Numbered from the stretch's first letter, positions 8,635 to 17,363 are shown. The stretch: 64,000 bases of DNA from Streptomyces sp. DH-12 (GCF_002899455.1 NZ_PPFB01000001.1:2696501-2760500), one strand, 5' to 3'. Made by a program: numbers and translations. Notes: generated from the letters alone by a model not told the origin.

Positions 8635-9123
8635 ATGCCCCTGTGTCCCCCGCGTCTCCCGCTCACCCGCCGTCTGCCCATGGCGCTCGCCGCCGGGGCC
8701 CTCGCGGTCGCGGCCGCCGTCACCCCCGCCCTCGCCGCCGACGACCCCGGCCAGAGCGGCCAGAGCAGTCAGGGCGACTGGAGCCAGCAGGGCGGCAACG
8801 GCGCCGGGAACAACAGCGGCTCCCACCAGCAGGGCGGCAACGGCCAGCAGGGCGGGGGCAACCAGGCCGGCGGCGACCACGGCGACCAGGGCGAGTACCG
8901 CGGCGTCGTGACCGCGCAGAAGCTGGCCCTGCGCAGCGCCCCGAACCGCGGCTCCAAGGTCATCCGGTACGCCCACAAGGGCGACGTCGTCTCGATCCAC
9001 TGCAAGGTGCCGGGCGACAAGGTCGACGGCAACCCGCTCTGGTACCTCCTCACGGACGGCACCTGGGCCTGGGCCCCGGCCCGGTACATCGACAACATCG
9101 GTCCCGCGCCACGCTGGTGCTGA
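8635..9123 (+). CDS. Secreted SH3-domain protein
   Basis: 162 residues. It has a signal peptide (basic RLPLTRRLP, hydrophobic MALAAGALAVAAAVTPA, AxA-type cleavage after ALA), then a low-complexity Gly/Gln/Asn/Ser linker (about residues 42-88). A bacterial SH3 domain follows: GVVTAQKLALRSAPNRGSKV, then YAHKGDVVSIHCKV, WYLLTDGTWAWAPARYI. SH3_3 domains bind cell-wall peptides or glycans, so a wall-associated role outside the membrane is likely. I chose ATG 8635 because GGAGG lies 7 bases upstream and the signal peptide begins here; the frame is open further upstream. The two cysteines (HCKV and the C-terminal WC) could form a disulphide. Confidence 0.85.
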   Translation: MPLCPPRLPLTRRLPMALAAGALAVAAAVTPALAADDPGQSGQSSQGDWSQQGGNGAGNNSGSHQQGGNGQQGGGNQAGGDHGDQGEYRGVVTAQKLALRSAPNRGSKVIRYAHKGDVVSIHCKVPGDKVDGNPLWYLLTDGTWAWAPARYIDNIGPAPRWC

Positions 9124-9166
9124 TGAGCGCACCACGCGAAGCGTCGCATGTGGGTAAATTCCGGGC

Positions 9167-10528
9167 ATGAGCAAGGCCGGTACGACCCTGGCGACGGCGG
9201 ATCCGCCCGCGCCCGCCGCCCGCCCCACCGGACGCCGCGGCGTGGAGCTCGCCCTCATCGTCCTGGCCGTCGGACTGTCGGTGTACGGCTACTGCGCCGT
9301 CGGCTTCGCCAGGAACGGCACCGTCCCGCCCGGCGCCGCCGGTTACGGCGCCGGGCTCGGCGTGCTCGCCCTGCTGGCCCATCTGGCGGTGCGCTGGCGG
9401 GCCCCGCTCGCCGACCCGCTGCCGCTGCCGATCGGGGTGCTGCTCAACGGGCTGGGCCTGGTGCTGATCTACCGGCTCGACCTGGAGACGCCCGGCGACC
9501 GGGCCGCCCCCGCCCAGCTCATCTGGTCGACGCTCGGGGTGGCGCTGTTCATCGCGGTGATCCTGGTGCTGCGCGACCACCGGACGCTCCAGCGCTACGC
9601 CTACCTCTGCGTCACCGCCGCGCTGGTCCTGCTGACCGTGCCGATCCTCTTCCCCGCGGTGAACGGCGCCCGCATCTGGATCCGGGTGGCCGGGTTCTCC
9701 ATCCAGCCCGGCGAGTTCGCGAAGGTGCTGCTGGCGGTGTTCTTCGCCGCGTACCTCGCCGCGAACCGGAGCGCCCTGACCTACGCGGGCCGCCGTGTCT
9801 GGGGCATGCAGCTGCCCACCGGGCGGGTGCTCGGCCCGATCCTCGCCGTGTGGCTGGTCAGCGTGGGCGTGCTGGTCCTGGAGCGGGACCTCGGCACCTC
9901 GCTGCTGTTCTTCGGCCTGTTCGTGGTGCTGCTGTACGTCGCCACCGGCCGCACCGGCTGGATCGCGGTGGGCCTGCTGCTGGCCTCGCTGGGCGCGGTC
10001 GCGGTGGGCCGGCTGGAGCCGCACGTGCACCACCGGATCGAGACCTGGCTGCACCCGTTCGCCTCCATCGAGGCGGGCGAGGGCCCCAACCAGATCGCCC
10101 AGTCGCTGTTCGCCTTCGCGGAGGGCGGGATCCTGGGCTCCGGGCTCGGGCTCGGGCACTCGGTGCTGATCGGCTTCGCCGTGAAGTCCGACTTCATCCT
10201 GGCGACGGCCGGCGAGGAGCTGGGCCTGGCCGGCCTCTCCGCGATCTTCCTGCTGTACGGGCTGCTGGTGGAGCGCGGCTACCGGGCCGGGCTCGCCCTG
10301 CGCGACCCGTTCGGGCGGCTGCTCGCCGTGGGGCTCGCCTCGCTGGTGGCGCTGCAGGTGTTCGTGATCGCGGGCGGGGTGACCGGCCTGATCCCGCTGA
10401 CCGGGATGGCCATGCCGTTCCTGGCGCAGGGCGGCTCCTCGGTGGTGACCAACTGGGCGATCGTGGCGCTGCTGGTCCGGCTCGGCGACAGCGCGCGGCG
10501 GCAGGCCGCCCCGGGTGCCCTCCGGTGA
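9167..10528 (+). CDS. SEDS-family peptidoglycan glycosyltransferase (FtsW/RodA/SpoVE)
   Basis: A 453-residue integral membrane protein with about ten helices. SEDS signatures are GARIWIRVAGFSIQPGEFAK (the ...QPSE-K loop), LERDLGTSLLFF with the conserved Asp, and AGEELGLAG followed by LTGMAMPFLAQGGSSVVTNW. SEDS proteins polymerise lipid II in complex with a class B PBP, and the next gene is one, joined by a GTGA overlap. The pair lies far from a dcw cluster here, so it is an accessory or developmental wall-synthesis pair rather than obviously the essential division pair. Start is ATG at 9167; it follows the SH3 gene by 43 bases. Confidence 0.93.
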   Translation: MSKAGTTLATADPPAPAARPTGRRGVELALIVLAVGLSVYGYCAVGFARNGTVPPGAAGYGAGLGVLALLAHLAVRWRAPLADPLPLPIGVLLNGLGLVLIYRLDLETPGDRAAPAQLIWSTLGVALFIAVILVLRDHRTLQRYAYLCVTAALVLLTVPILFPAVNGARIWIRVAGFSIQPGEFAKVLLAVFFAAYLAANRSALTYAGRRVWGMQLPTGRVLGPILAVWLVSVGVLVLERDLGTSLLFFGLFVVLLYVATGRTGWIAVGLLLASLGAVAVGRLEPHVHHRIETWLHPFASIEAGEGPNQIAQSLFAFAEGGILGSGLGLGHSVLIGFAVKSDFILATAGEELGLAGLSAIFLLYGLLVERGYRAGLALRDPFGRLLAVGLASLVALQVFVIAGGVTGLIPLTGMAMPFLAQGGSSVVTNWAIVALLVRLGDSARRQAAPGALR

Positions 10529-11985
10529 CCCGGCACATCCGGCACGCGGCGCTGTTCTGCGCGCTGCTGCTGGTCGCGCTGCTGGTCAACGCGGCCCGGG
10601 TGCAGGTGCTGCACGCCGAGGACTACGAGGCCAACCCGGCCAACCGCCGTGCCGCGATCGTGCGGTACCAGCAGCCGCGCGGCGACATCCTGGTCGACGG
10701 CCGCCCGGTCACCGGGTCCCGGGACACCGGGGAGCACCTGCGTTACGAACGGACGTACCGGGACGGGCCGTTGTACGCCCCGGTGACCGGCTTCGCCTCG
10801 CAGGAGTACGGCACGACGCTGCTGGAGAGCACGGAGGACGCGGTGCTGTCGGGGGCCGCCCCGATGCTGGCGCCGCTGCCGCTGTGGAACGAGTTCACCC
10901 GGTCCCGCAGCGCGGGCGGCGACGTGCTGACCACGATCGACCCGCGGGCGCAGCAGGCGGCGTACGAGGGCTTGCGCGGGCGGAAGGGCGCGGTGGCGGC
11001 GGTGGAGCCGTCGACCGGGCGGATCCTGGCGCTGGTGTCGATGCCGTCGTACGACCCGGAGCCGCTGTCCGGGAACGGCAGGACGGCCAGGGAGGCGTGG
11101 GCGCGGCTGAACGCCGATCCGGACCGGCCGATGCTGAACCGGGCGGTGCAGCGCACCTATCCCCCGGGCTCGACGTTCAAGGTGGTCACCGCGGCGGCGG
11201 CGCTGGACGCGGGCACGGTGAAGGACCTGGACGAGCCGACCCGCTCCCCCGACCCGTACCTGCTGCCGGGGACGACGACCCGGCTGGTCAACGGGGCCGG
11301 GGACTGCGAGGACGCCACGCTGCGGGACGCGTTCGTGCGGTCCTGCAACACGGTGTTCGCCCAGCTCGGGGTCGCCACGGGGGTGGCGCGGATGCGGGAG
11401 ACGGCGGAGAGCTTCGGCTTCAACGACCCGGACCGGCGCGTGCCGTTCCGGGTGGCGCCCAGCACCTTCGACACCACGGTGGACGCGGCGCAGCTCGCGC
11501 TGTCGTCGATCGGGCAGTACAACACGCGGGCCACGCCGCTGCAGATGGCGACGGTCGCGGCGGCCGTGGCGAGCGGCGGGCAGGTGCGCGAGCCGTACCT
11601 GGTGGAGCGGACCACGCGGGCGGGCGGCGGCACGGTGTCCGCGGCGGGGTCGCGTCCGGTGCGGCGGGCGATGCACCCGGCGACGGCGATGCGGATGCGG
11701 GAGCTGATGCGGGGGGTGGTGGAGGACGGCACCGGCGGGAAGGCGGCGATCCCCGGCGCGGTGGTCGGCGGGAAGACCGGCACCGCGCAGCACGGGCTGG
11801 GCAACTCGGGCACGCCGTACGCCTGGTTCATCTCCTGGGCGCAGCGGGAGGACGAGATGGAGCCGAAGGTGGCGGTGGCCGTGGTGGTGGAGGACGCCGA
11901 GGGCAGCCGGGGGGAGATCAGCGGCGGCGGCACGGCGGCCCCGGTCGCGCGGGCGGTGATGGAGGCGGTGCTGAGGCCCGGGTGA
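10525..11985 (+). CDS. Class B penicillin-binding protein (transpeptidase), partner of the SEDS protein
   Basis: 486 residues. An N-terminal membrane anchor (AALFCALLLVALLVNAARV) precedes a dimerisation region with the QPRGDILVDGRPVTGS element. The penicillin-binding domain has SxxK at PPGSTFK (Ser216, Lys219), SxN at SCN (273-275) and KTGT at GGKTGTAQ (Lys417). It cross-links glycan strands made by the SEDS partner on the outer membrane face. Start is GTG 10525, overlapping the SEDS stop; the same frame is open far upstream but only antiparallel to the SEDS gene, so translational coupling sets the start. A strong hairpin follows the stop. Confidence 0.95.
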   Translation: MTRHIRHAALFCALLLVALLVNAARVQVLHAEDYEANPANRRAAIVRYQQPRGDILVDGRPVTGSRDTGEHLRYERTYRDGPLYAPVTGFASQEYGTTLLESTEDAVLSGAAPMLAPLPLWNEFTRSRSAGGDVLTTIDPRAQQAAYEGLRGRKGAVAAVEPSTGRILALVSMPSYDPEPLSGNGRTAREAWARLNADPDRPMLNRAVQRTYPPGSTFKVVTAAAALDAGTVKDLDEPTRSPDPYLLPGTTTRLVNGAGDCEDATLRDAFVRSCNTVFAQLGVATGVARMRETAESFGFNDPDRRVPFRVAPSTFDTTVDAAQLALSSIGQYNTRATPLQMATVAAAVASGGQVREPYLVERTTRAGGGTVSAAGSRPVRRAMHPATAMRMRELMRGVVEDGTGGKAAIPGAVVGGKTGTAQHGLGNSGTPYAWFISWAQREDEMEPKVAVAVVVEDAEGSRGEISGGGTAAPVARAVMEAVLRPG

Positions 11986-12016
11986 CCCCTGCGGTGCGGC
12001 TCCCTGCGGTGCGTCA

Positions 12017-12052
12017 CCGGTCCGCCCGGCCCGTATGCGCCGGGCGGACCGG
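12017..12052 (+). terminator. Intrinsic terminator after the SEDS/PBP operon
   Basis: A perfect 13-bp stem, CCGGTCCGCCCGG at 12017-12029 pairing with 12040-12052, encloses a 10-base loop, 31 bases after the PBP stop. There is no U-tract, which is usual for Streptomyces hairpin terminators. Confidence 0.75.
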
Positions 12053-12086
12053 GCGGTCCGGCCGGCGACATGTCGTGCACGGGGGA

Positions 12087-12129
12087 TTGACGGGCTTGCT
12101 GACAGGCAGTCTCATAAAGGTGACCTGTC
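12087..12129 (+). promoter_or_regulatory. Candidate promoter/operator of the di-iron oxygenase gene
   Basis: TTGACG at 12087-12092 could be a -35, with CATAAA at 12113-12118 as -10 (20-base spacer, long). The -10 is bracketed by an inverted repeat, GACAGG (12101-12106) and CCTGTC (12124-12129). A TetR-family gene lies downstream of the oxygenase, so this could be its operator. Inferred from pattern only. Confidence 0.3.
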
Positions 12130-12161
12130 GGTAACCCGAGACGCCCCGAGGTGGAACCGTC

Positions 12162-13100
12162 ATGACGACCCTGTCGGAGACCGACGCGCTCGACGGCCTG
12201 CGGGACGCGCTCGGGCAGCTCAAGGACCGCGAGTCGGTGGCCCGCCGGCTGCTGGAGTCCTCCGCGAAGCACTCCTTCGACCCGGACGAGGAGCTGGACT
12301 GGGAGGCGCCCTTCGAGGACGGCAAGTGGTTCTGGCCGCCGGAGCTGGTGTCGCTGTACGGCACCCCGCTGTGGCGGCGGATGAGCGAGGAGCAGCGTCT
12401 GCTGCTCTCCCGCCACGAGGCCGCCGCGCTCGCCTCCCTCGGCATCTGGTTCGAACTGATCCTGATGCAGCTGCTGGTCCGCCACATCTACGACAAGTCC
12501 GCGACCAGCGCGCACGTGCGGTACGCCCTCACCGAGATCGAGGACGAGTGCCGCCACTCGAAGATGTTCGCCCGCGTGATCGCGCGCAGCGGCACCCCCT
12601 GGTACCCGGTGAGCCGCGTCCACCAGGCCCTGGGCCGCGTGTTCAAGACGGTCTCCACCACACCCGGCTCGTTCACCGCGACCCTCCTCGGCGAGGAGGT
12701 CCTCGACTGGATGCAGCGGCTGACCTTCCCCGACGAGCGGGTGCAGCCGCTGATCCGGGGCGTCACCCGGATCCACGTGATCGAGGAGGCGCGGCACGTC
12801 CGGTACGCCCGCGAGGAGCTGCGGCGCCAGATGATGACCGCGCCGCGCTGGTCGCAGGAGTTCACCCGGGTCTCCTCGGGCGAGTTCGCCCGGGTGTTCT
12901 CGGTGGCCTTCGTGAACCCGGAGGTCTACACGAACGTCGGCCTGGACCGGCGCGAGGCCGTCGCCCAGGTGCGGGCGAGCGCGCACCGGCGCGAGGTGAT
13001 GCAGCAGGGCGCGAAGAAGCTCACGGACTTCCTCGACGACATCGGCGTGCTGCGCGGCCCGGGCCGCCGGCTCTGGCGCTCCTCGGGACTGCTCGCCTGA
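12162..13100 (+). CDS. AurF-like di-iron oxygenase (p-aminobenzoate N-oxygenase family)
   Basis: 312 residues, mostly helical. Two ExxH pairs are seen: EIEDECRHSKMF in the first half and IEEARHVRYAREELRR in the second. There are further candidate ligand acids in RHEAAALASLGIWFE and LLGEEVLDWMQ. This pattern is that of the ferritin-like AurF family, whose characterised members oxidise aryl amines to nitro compounds, while many relatives act on unknown substrates. It stands in front of a TetR gene and has no biosynthetic cluster beside it, so a stress or detoxification role is as likely as secondary metabolism. Start is ATG 12162. Confidence 0.8.
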   Translation: MTTLSETDALDGLRDALGQLKDRESVARRLLESSAKHSFDPDEELDWEAPFEDGKWFWPPELVSLYGTPLWRRMSEEQRLLLSRHEAAALASLGIWFELILMQLLVRHIYDKSATSAHVRYALTEIEDECRHSKMFARVIARSGTPWYPVSRVHQALGRVFKTVSTTPGSFTATLLGEEVLDWMQRLTFPDERVQPLIRGVTRIHVIEEARHVRYAREELRRQMMTAPRWSQEFTRVSSGEFARVFSVAFVNPEVYTNVGLDRREAVAQVRASAHRREVMQQGAKKLTDFLDDIGVLRGPGRRLWRSSGLLA

Positions 13101-13112
13101 CCGGGCGCCCGG

Positions 13113-13138
13113 CCGGAGCCGCGCCCCGCGGGCTCCGG
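13113..13138 (+). terminator. Hairpin after the di-iron oxygenase gene
   Basis: CCGGAGCC (13113-13120) pairs with GGCTCCGG (13131-13138) around a 10-base loop, 12 bases after the oxygenase stop. It is a moderate terminator candidate that could separate the oxygenase from the TetR gene. Confidence 0.5.
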
Positions 13139-13205
13139 GGGCCGGGATCCGGCCGAGGGCCGGCGGACGCGCGCCGCGCGCGCCACGGCCGGTTACGCTG
13201 CGGAC

Positions 13206-13859
13206 ATGACCTCGCAGGCCCCCACCCCCGCCTACCGGCGTCTCAGTGTCGAGGAGCGCCGCAGCCAGCTCCTGGAGGCCGCGCTGTCCCTGTTCGCCCA
13301 CCGGGCGCCGGAGGACGTGTCGCTGGACGACGTGGCGGAGGCGGCCGGCGTGTCGCGGCCCCTGGTCTACCGGTACTTCCCCGGCGGCAAGCAGCAGCTC
13401 TACGAGGCGGCCCTGAAGTCCGCCGCCGACGAGCTGCGGGACTGCTTCGACGAGCCGCTGGCGGGCCCGCTGCTCGCCCGGCTGACCCGGGCCGTGGACC
13501 GCTACCTCGCCTTCGTCGGCCGCCACGACGCCGGCTTCAGCGCCCTGCTCCAGGGCGGCAGCGTGGTGGAGACCTCCCGGACCACCGCGATCGTGGACGG
13601 GGTGCGGCGGGCCGCCGCCGAGCACATCCTCCGCCATCTCGACGTCGCCGACCCCGGTCCCCGGCTGCGCATGACCATCCGGATGTGGATCACCGCCGTG
13701 GAGGCCGCCTCGCTGATCTGGCTCGACGAGGACAAGCAGCCGCCGCCGGAGGAGCTGCGGGACTGGCTCGTGGAGCAGTTCGTGGCGGTGCTGACGGTCA
13801 CCGCGCGGCGGGACGCGCAGACCGACGCGCTGGTGCGGGCACTGGCCGCGGAGCTGTGA
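13206..13859 (+). CDS. TetR-family transcriptional regulator
   Basis: 217 residues. The N-terminal TetR helix-turn-helix reads RSQLLEAALSLFAHRAPEDV then LDDVAEAAGVSRPLVYRYFP and GGKQQLYEAAL (about residues 18-68). The C-terminal ligand-binding domain is all helical and is not diagnostic. It is transcribed in the same direction as the upstream AurF-like oxygenase, the natural regulatory target, with a possible hairpin between them. Start is ATG 13206. The ligand is unknown. Confidence 0.9.
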   Translation: MTSQAPTPAYRRLSVEERRSQLLEAALSLFAHRAPEDVSLDDVAEAAGVSRPLVYRYFPGGKQQLYEAALKSAADELRDCFDEPLAGPLLARLTRAVDRYLAFVGRHDAGFSALLQGGSVVETSRTTAIVDGVRRAAAEHILRHLDVADPGPRLRMTIRMWITAVEAASLIWLDEDKQPPPEELRDWLVEQFVAVLTVTARRDAQTDALVRALAAEL

Positions 13860-13887
13860 CCCGCGGCCGATGGCCGAGACTGGTGGG

Positions 13888-14202
13888 GTGAAGAGCGAAG
13901 ACACCCCGTTCGAGGGCGGCCCCATGGACGGGCGCGTCCTGCCGGTGCTGCTCGGCATCACCGGGCACCCGCCCAAGACGTACCGCATCCCCGTGCCCGC
14001 CCCGGACGGGGGCCCGCCCACCGTGCTGGTGTACCGGCGGGTGCCCCGCGGGAACAGCCGGCTCACCGGTCTGACCGCCCGCTGGAAGTACCTCTACGAC
14101 CCCGCCGGCCGGGCCGGGGACGGACCGCGCCGGCCGTGGTCGAAGCCGAAGCCGCATCCGGACGCCACGCCGCAGGGCAAGCCGGACGACGCCCACGGGT
14201 GA
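13888..14202 (+). CDS. Small conserved hypothetical protein
   Basis: 104 residues, no signal peptide or membrane helix. The N-terminus TPFEGGPMDGRVLPVLLG and the body (YRIPVPAPDGG, VLVYRRVPRGNS, ARWKYLYDPAGR) read like a compact beta-rich protein that I believe is conserved in Streptomyces without a known function. The C-terminus is Lys/Pro-rich and probably disordered. I chose GTG 13888, since the conserved-looking sequence starts there; an in-frame ATG at 13870 is the alternative. It follows the TetR gene by 28 bases and may be co-transcribed. Confidence 0.6.
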   Translation: MKSEDTPFEGGPMDGRVLPVLLGITGHPPKTYRIPVPAPDGGPPTVLVYRRVPRGNSRLTGLTARWKYLYDPAGRAGDGPRRPWSKPKPHPDATPQGKPDDAHG

Positions 14203-14306
14203 CCCCGTTGCGCCGAACCGCGCACATTCGGCGAGCGGACCGCGCCCCCCTCCCCTGATGCTCGCGGTGCGGAGCGGACGAGCCGCCCCGCGTCGGAGGT
14301 GATGGC

Positions 14307-15476
14307 GTGTCAGGAATGCTTCTGCGTCTGGTGTGTACGGCGGCACTGACGGCCGGGACCGTTCTCGCACCCGTGCCCGCGACGGCCGCCCCGGAGCCGG
14401 GCGGCGGCGCCGCGGCGTCCGGCGGGCGCTCCGTCGCGGCGCTGCTGACGGACCTTCAGGCCCTGTACCGCGAGGCCGAGAAGGCCACCGAGCGCTACAA
14501 CGCCACCGAGGAGGCGCTGGACGAGCAGCGCGCCGAGACCGAGCGGCTGGAGCGTGCGCTCGCCCGCACCCGGCTCTCCCTGCACGACAGCCGGGGCGCC
14601 GCCGGACGGCTCGCCCGGCAGCAGTACCAGAGCCTGAGCGGCCTCTCCCCCTACGTGCGTCTGCTGCTGGCGCGCGACCCGCAGCGCGCGCTGGAGCAGG
14701 GGCATGTGATCGGGCAGCTCGCGCGGGAACGGGCGCAGACGGTGGGCCGCCTGACCGGTGACGCGAAGCGGGCGGGCGAGCTGGCGCGGCGGGCACGCAA
14801 GGCGCTGGACAAGCGGATCGCGCTCACCGAGCGGCGCGAGAAGGAACGCGACCAGGTGGTCGGACGGCTGCGGGACGTCGAGGAGTTGCTGGCCTCGCTG
14901 ACCGCCGGCCAGCTCGCCGAGCTGGCCGAGCTGGAACGGAGCCGGATCGCCGAGGCGCAGCGGGAAATGGTGGCGTCCGGCGCGCTGAGCGGCGCCCACG
15001 CCCCGTCCGCGGCCGGCGAGCGGGCCGTGCGGTACGCGGTGGAGCAGCTCGGCAAGCCGTACGAGTGGGGCGCGGAGGGCCCGGAGGCCTACGACTGCTC
15101 GGGGCTCACCTCCGAGGCGTGGCGCGCGGCGGGCGCGGAGGTGCCGCGGACCAGCCAGGAGCAGTGGGCGCGGCTGGAGCGGATCGAGCTGGTGGACCTG
15201 CGCCCCGGCGATCTCGTCGTGTACTTCGACGACGCCACGCACGTCGCCCTCTACCTGGGCGACGGCAAGGTGGTGCAGGCGCCCCGGCCCGGCGCGCGGA
15301 TCAAGGTGTCGCCGATCGCGGCCAACCCGGTGCTGGGCGCGGTGCGGCCCGACCCCGGCGGGGAGCCCCTGGAGCACTACGTGCCGCCGGAGCTCCCCGA
15401 GGGGGCGACGGACGGGTCCGACGAGGGGTACGACGCCGCCTACGCGCCGGCCGCGGCGGAGACCTCGGCCAGGTAG
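14307..15476 (+). CDS. Secreted NlpC/P60 peptidoglycan endopeptidase
   Basis: 389 residues. It has a signal peptide (LLRLVCTAALTAGTVLAPV, cleavage after ATAA) and a long coiled-coil (about residues 45-220, rich in Glu/Arg/Leu heptads such as LDEQRAETERLERALARTR). The C-terminal NlpC/P60 domain has catalytic Cys264 in YDCSGL and His312 in DATHVALYLGDG. The family cuts D-Glu-diamino acid bonds in stem peptides; the coiled coil resembles RipA/CwlO-type autoinhibitory or docking segments. Start is GTG 14307 with GGAGGT 6 bases upstream. The stop lies inside the tail of the convergent monooxygenase gene (37-base overlap). Confidence 0.92.
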   Translation: MSGMLLRLVCTAALTAGTVLAPVPATAAPEPGGGAAASGGRSVAALLTDLQALYREAEKATERYNATEEALDEQRAETERLERALARTRLSLHDSRGAAGRLARQQYQSLSGLSPYVRLLLARDPQRALEQGHVIGQLARERAQTVGRLTGDAKRAGELARRARKALDKRIALTERREKERDQVVGRLRDVEELLASLTAGQLAELAELERSRIAEAQREMVASGALSGAHAPSAAGERAVRYAVEQLGKPYEWGAEGPEAYDCSGLTSEAWRAAGAEVPRTSQEQWARLERIELVDLRPGDLVVYFDDATHVALYLGDGKVVQAPRPGARIKVSPIAANPVLGAVRPDPGGEPLEHYVPPELPEGATDGSDEGYDAAYAPAAAETSAR

Positions 15477-16702
15477 GCGTCGGTCTTCTCCGGCTCGTAG
15501 AAGAAGTTCTCGAAGTCCGCCGGGTCGTCGAAGCCGTTGGCGAAGCGGTCGGCGACCGGCTGGAGCTCTCCGGCGGCGCCGATCAGGCCGAGGACGTGCT
15601 CCGGCGGCGGGGCCAGCATGGCGTTCGTCCACTTGGTGACGTGCCGGGCGATGTCCCAGTAGCGGTCGAAGGTCCGCCGCATCCACTCCTCGTCGAACGG
15701 CTCGTCGCCGTGCTCGAGGATCGAGGCGAGGTAGGAGGCGGCGCACTTGGAGGCGGAGTTGGAGCCCTGGCCGGTGATCGGGTCGTTGGCGACGACGACG
15801 TCGGCGACGCCCAGCGCCAGGCCGCCGGAGGGCAGCCGGCCGACGGGGCGGCGGACGGTCGGGGCGTAGCGGCCGGCCAGGGTGCCGCCGGCGTCGGTCA
15901 GCTCGACCTCGGTGGCGCGAGCGTACTCCCAGGGCAGGAACCTCTTCATCAGTTCCAGGGTCAGGGAGAGGTGTTCGGCCGGGTCCCTGACGTCCTTGAA
16001 GGCGTCGAGCGGGCCGCCGGGGACGCCCTCCCAGAACAGGATGTCGGCGCGGCCGGAGACGGTGTACGTCGGCATGACGAACATCTCGCCGACGCCGGGG
16101 ACCAGGTTGCAGCGGACCGCCTCGGTGTCCGGGTGCTCCGGGCGCGGGCCGAGGCCGTGCACGTAGGCGACGGCGAGGGCGCGCTGCGGCGTGCTGTACG
16201 GGGAGCGCTCGGGGTCGCGGGCGAACATCCGCACCAGCTCGCCCTTGCCGGCCGCGACGAGCACCAGGTCGTAGGCGCGGGAGAGGTAGTCCAGGTCGCC
16301 GACGGCGGCGCCGTGGATGACGAGCTGTCCGCCGCGCTGGGCGAAGGTCTCCATCCAGCCGGCCATCTTCACCCGCTGGTCCACCGACTGCGCGAACCCG
16401 TCGAGGCGGCCCAGCCAGTCGACCGCCCGCCGCGAGGGGCCCGGGTCGAAGGAGCCGGGGGCGGCGACCGAGACGCCGAGGCCCTGGATCCTCGGGGCCC
16501 GCGACTCCCAGAAGTTCAGCTCGAGGTCGCGCTCGTGCTGCAGGGCGGTGTGGAACATGCACTGCGTCGACATGACCCGCCCGGTGCGGATCTCGTCCGC
16601 CGTCCGGTTGGACATGAGGGTGACCTCGTACCCGTGCGACTGGAGTCCCAGGGCGAGCTGGAGACCGGACTGGCCGGCCCCGACGACGAGTATCTTCCGC
16701 AT
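15440..16702 (-). CDS. Styrene/indole monooxygenase-like flavoprotein (StyA family) next to a conservon
   Basis: A 420-residue FAD-dependent monooxygenase. The N-terminal dinucleotide fold is ILVVGAGQSGLQLALGLQSH. RTADEIRTGRVMSTQCMFHT is the characteristic StyA segment, and VVVANDPITGQGSNSASKCA is the second FAD motif. StyA enzymes epoxidise styrene or oxidise indole using FADH2 from a separate reductase (StyB), and no reductase gene is in this window. The gene starts 22 bases after the conservon GTPase stop and in the same direction, so it is probably the fifth cistron of the conservon operon. Its 3' end overlaps the NlpC/P60 gene by 37 bases, tail to tail. Confidence 0.85.
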   Translation of the reverse strand: MRKILVVGAGQSGLQLALGLQSHGYEVTLMSNRTADEIRTGRVMSTQCMFHTALQHERDLELNFWESRAPRIQGLGVSVAAPGSFDPGPSRRAVDWLGRLDGFAQSVDQRVKMAGWMETFAQRGGQLVIHGAAVGDLDYLSRAYDLVLVAAGKGELVRMFARDPERSPYSTPQRALAVAYVHGLGPRPEHPDTEAVRCNLVPGVGEMFVMPTYTVSGRADILFWEGVPGGPLDAFKDVRDPAEHLSLTLELMKRFLPWEYARATEVELTDAGGTLAGRYAPTVRRPVGRLPSGGLALGVADVVVANDPITGQGSNSASKCAASYLASILEHGDEPFDEEWMRRTFDRYWDIARHVTKWTNAMLAPPPEHVLGLIGAAGELQPVADRFANGFDDPADFENFFYEPEKTDAYLAEVSAAAGA

Positions 16703-16724
16703 GCGGGGGACGCTCCTAAGAGGG

Positions 16725-17363
16725 CTACTCGGGGGTTTCGTCGAGCGCGTGGCCCACGAGGGTCAAGAGGGTCTCGATGACCGGGATCCGACGGCGCGCA
16801 TCCATGATCATGACAGGTATGTGCGCGGGGATCGTGAGGGCCTCCCGCACGTCCTCCGGGTCGAACCGCTCGCTGCCGTCGAAGTGGTTGACCGCCACGA
16901 CGTACGGCAGCCCGCAGCTCTCGAAGTAGTCCAGCGCCGGCCAGCAGTCCTTCAGCCGGCGGGTGTCGGCCAGCACCACGGCGCCGATCGCGCCGCGCAC
17001 CAGGTCGTCCCACATGAACCAGAACCGCTCCTGGCCGGGCGTGCCGAACAGGTACAGCACCAGGTCGTCGTCGAGCGTGATGCGCCCGAAGTCCAGGGCC
17101 ACGGTGGTGGTCGACTTGCCCGGCGTGGCGGTGAGGTCGTCGGTGCCCTCGCTCGCCTCGGTCATCAACGCCTCGGTCCGCAGGGGCGTGATCTCGGAGG
17201 CGGTGCCGACGAGGGTGGTCTTGCCGACGCCGAAGCCGCCGGCCACGAGTATCTTCGTGGCGACCGGGGCCCGGGCGGGGTCCGTCTGCCAGGGCAGCAG
17301 GGGCTCGTCCTCCTCGACGAGCGGGGCGACGCCCGGGGCGGCGTCAGAGACGGCGGAGTCCAC
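16725..17363 (-). CDS. cvnD: Conservon GTPase (CvnD-type, MglA/Ras-like)
   Basis: 212 residues. The P-loop is GGFGVGKTTLVG (about 43-52), switch region TPGKSTTTVALDFG, G3 is FGTPGQERFWFM, and the G4-like position VVAVNHFDG departs from NKxD, as is usual in conservon GTPases. It is a small cytosolic GTPase that in other conservons associates with the membrane kinase and the roadblock and DUF742 proteins in a GPCR-like complex. The start is GTG 17363, overlapping the DUF742 gene by 20 bases, so it is translationally coupled. The monooxygenase gene follows after 22 bases. Confidence 0.93.
   Translation of the reverse strand: MDSAVSDAAPGVAPLVEEDEPLLPWQTDPARAPVATKILVAGGFGVGKTTLVGTASEITPLRTEALMTEASEGTDDLTATPGKSTTTVALDFGRITLDDDLVLYLFGTPGQERFWFMWDDLVRGAIGAVVLADTRRLKDCWPALDYFESCGLPYVVAVNHFDGSERFDPEDVREALTIPAHIPVMIMDARRRIPVIETLLTLVGHALDETPE

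Noticed and set aside
10525..11985. A single 945-residue protein from 9148 through the PBP gene
   Set aside because: The upstream part is an out-of-frame reading of the SEDS gene; the PBP begins at the coupled GTG 10525 where its membrane anchor starts.
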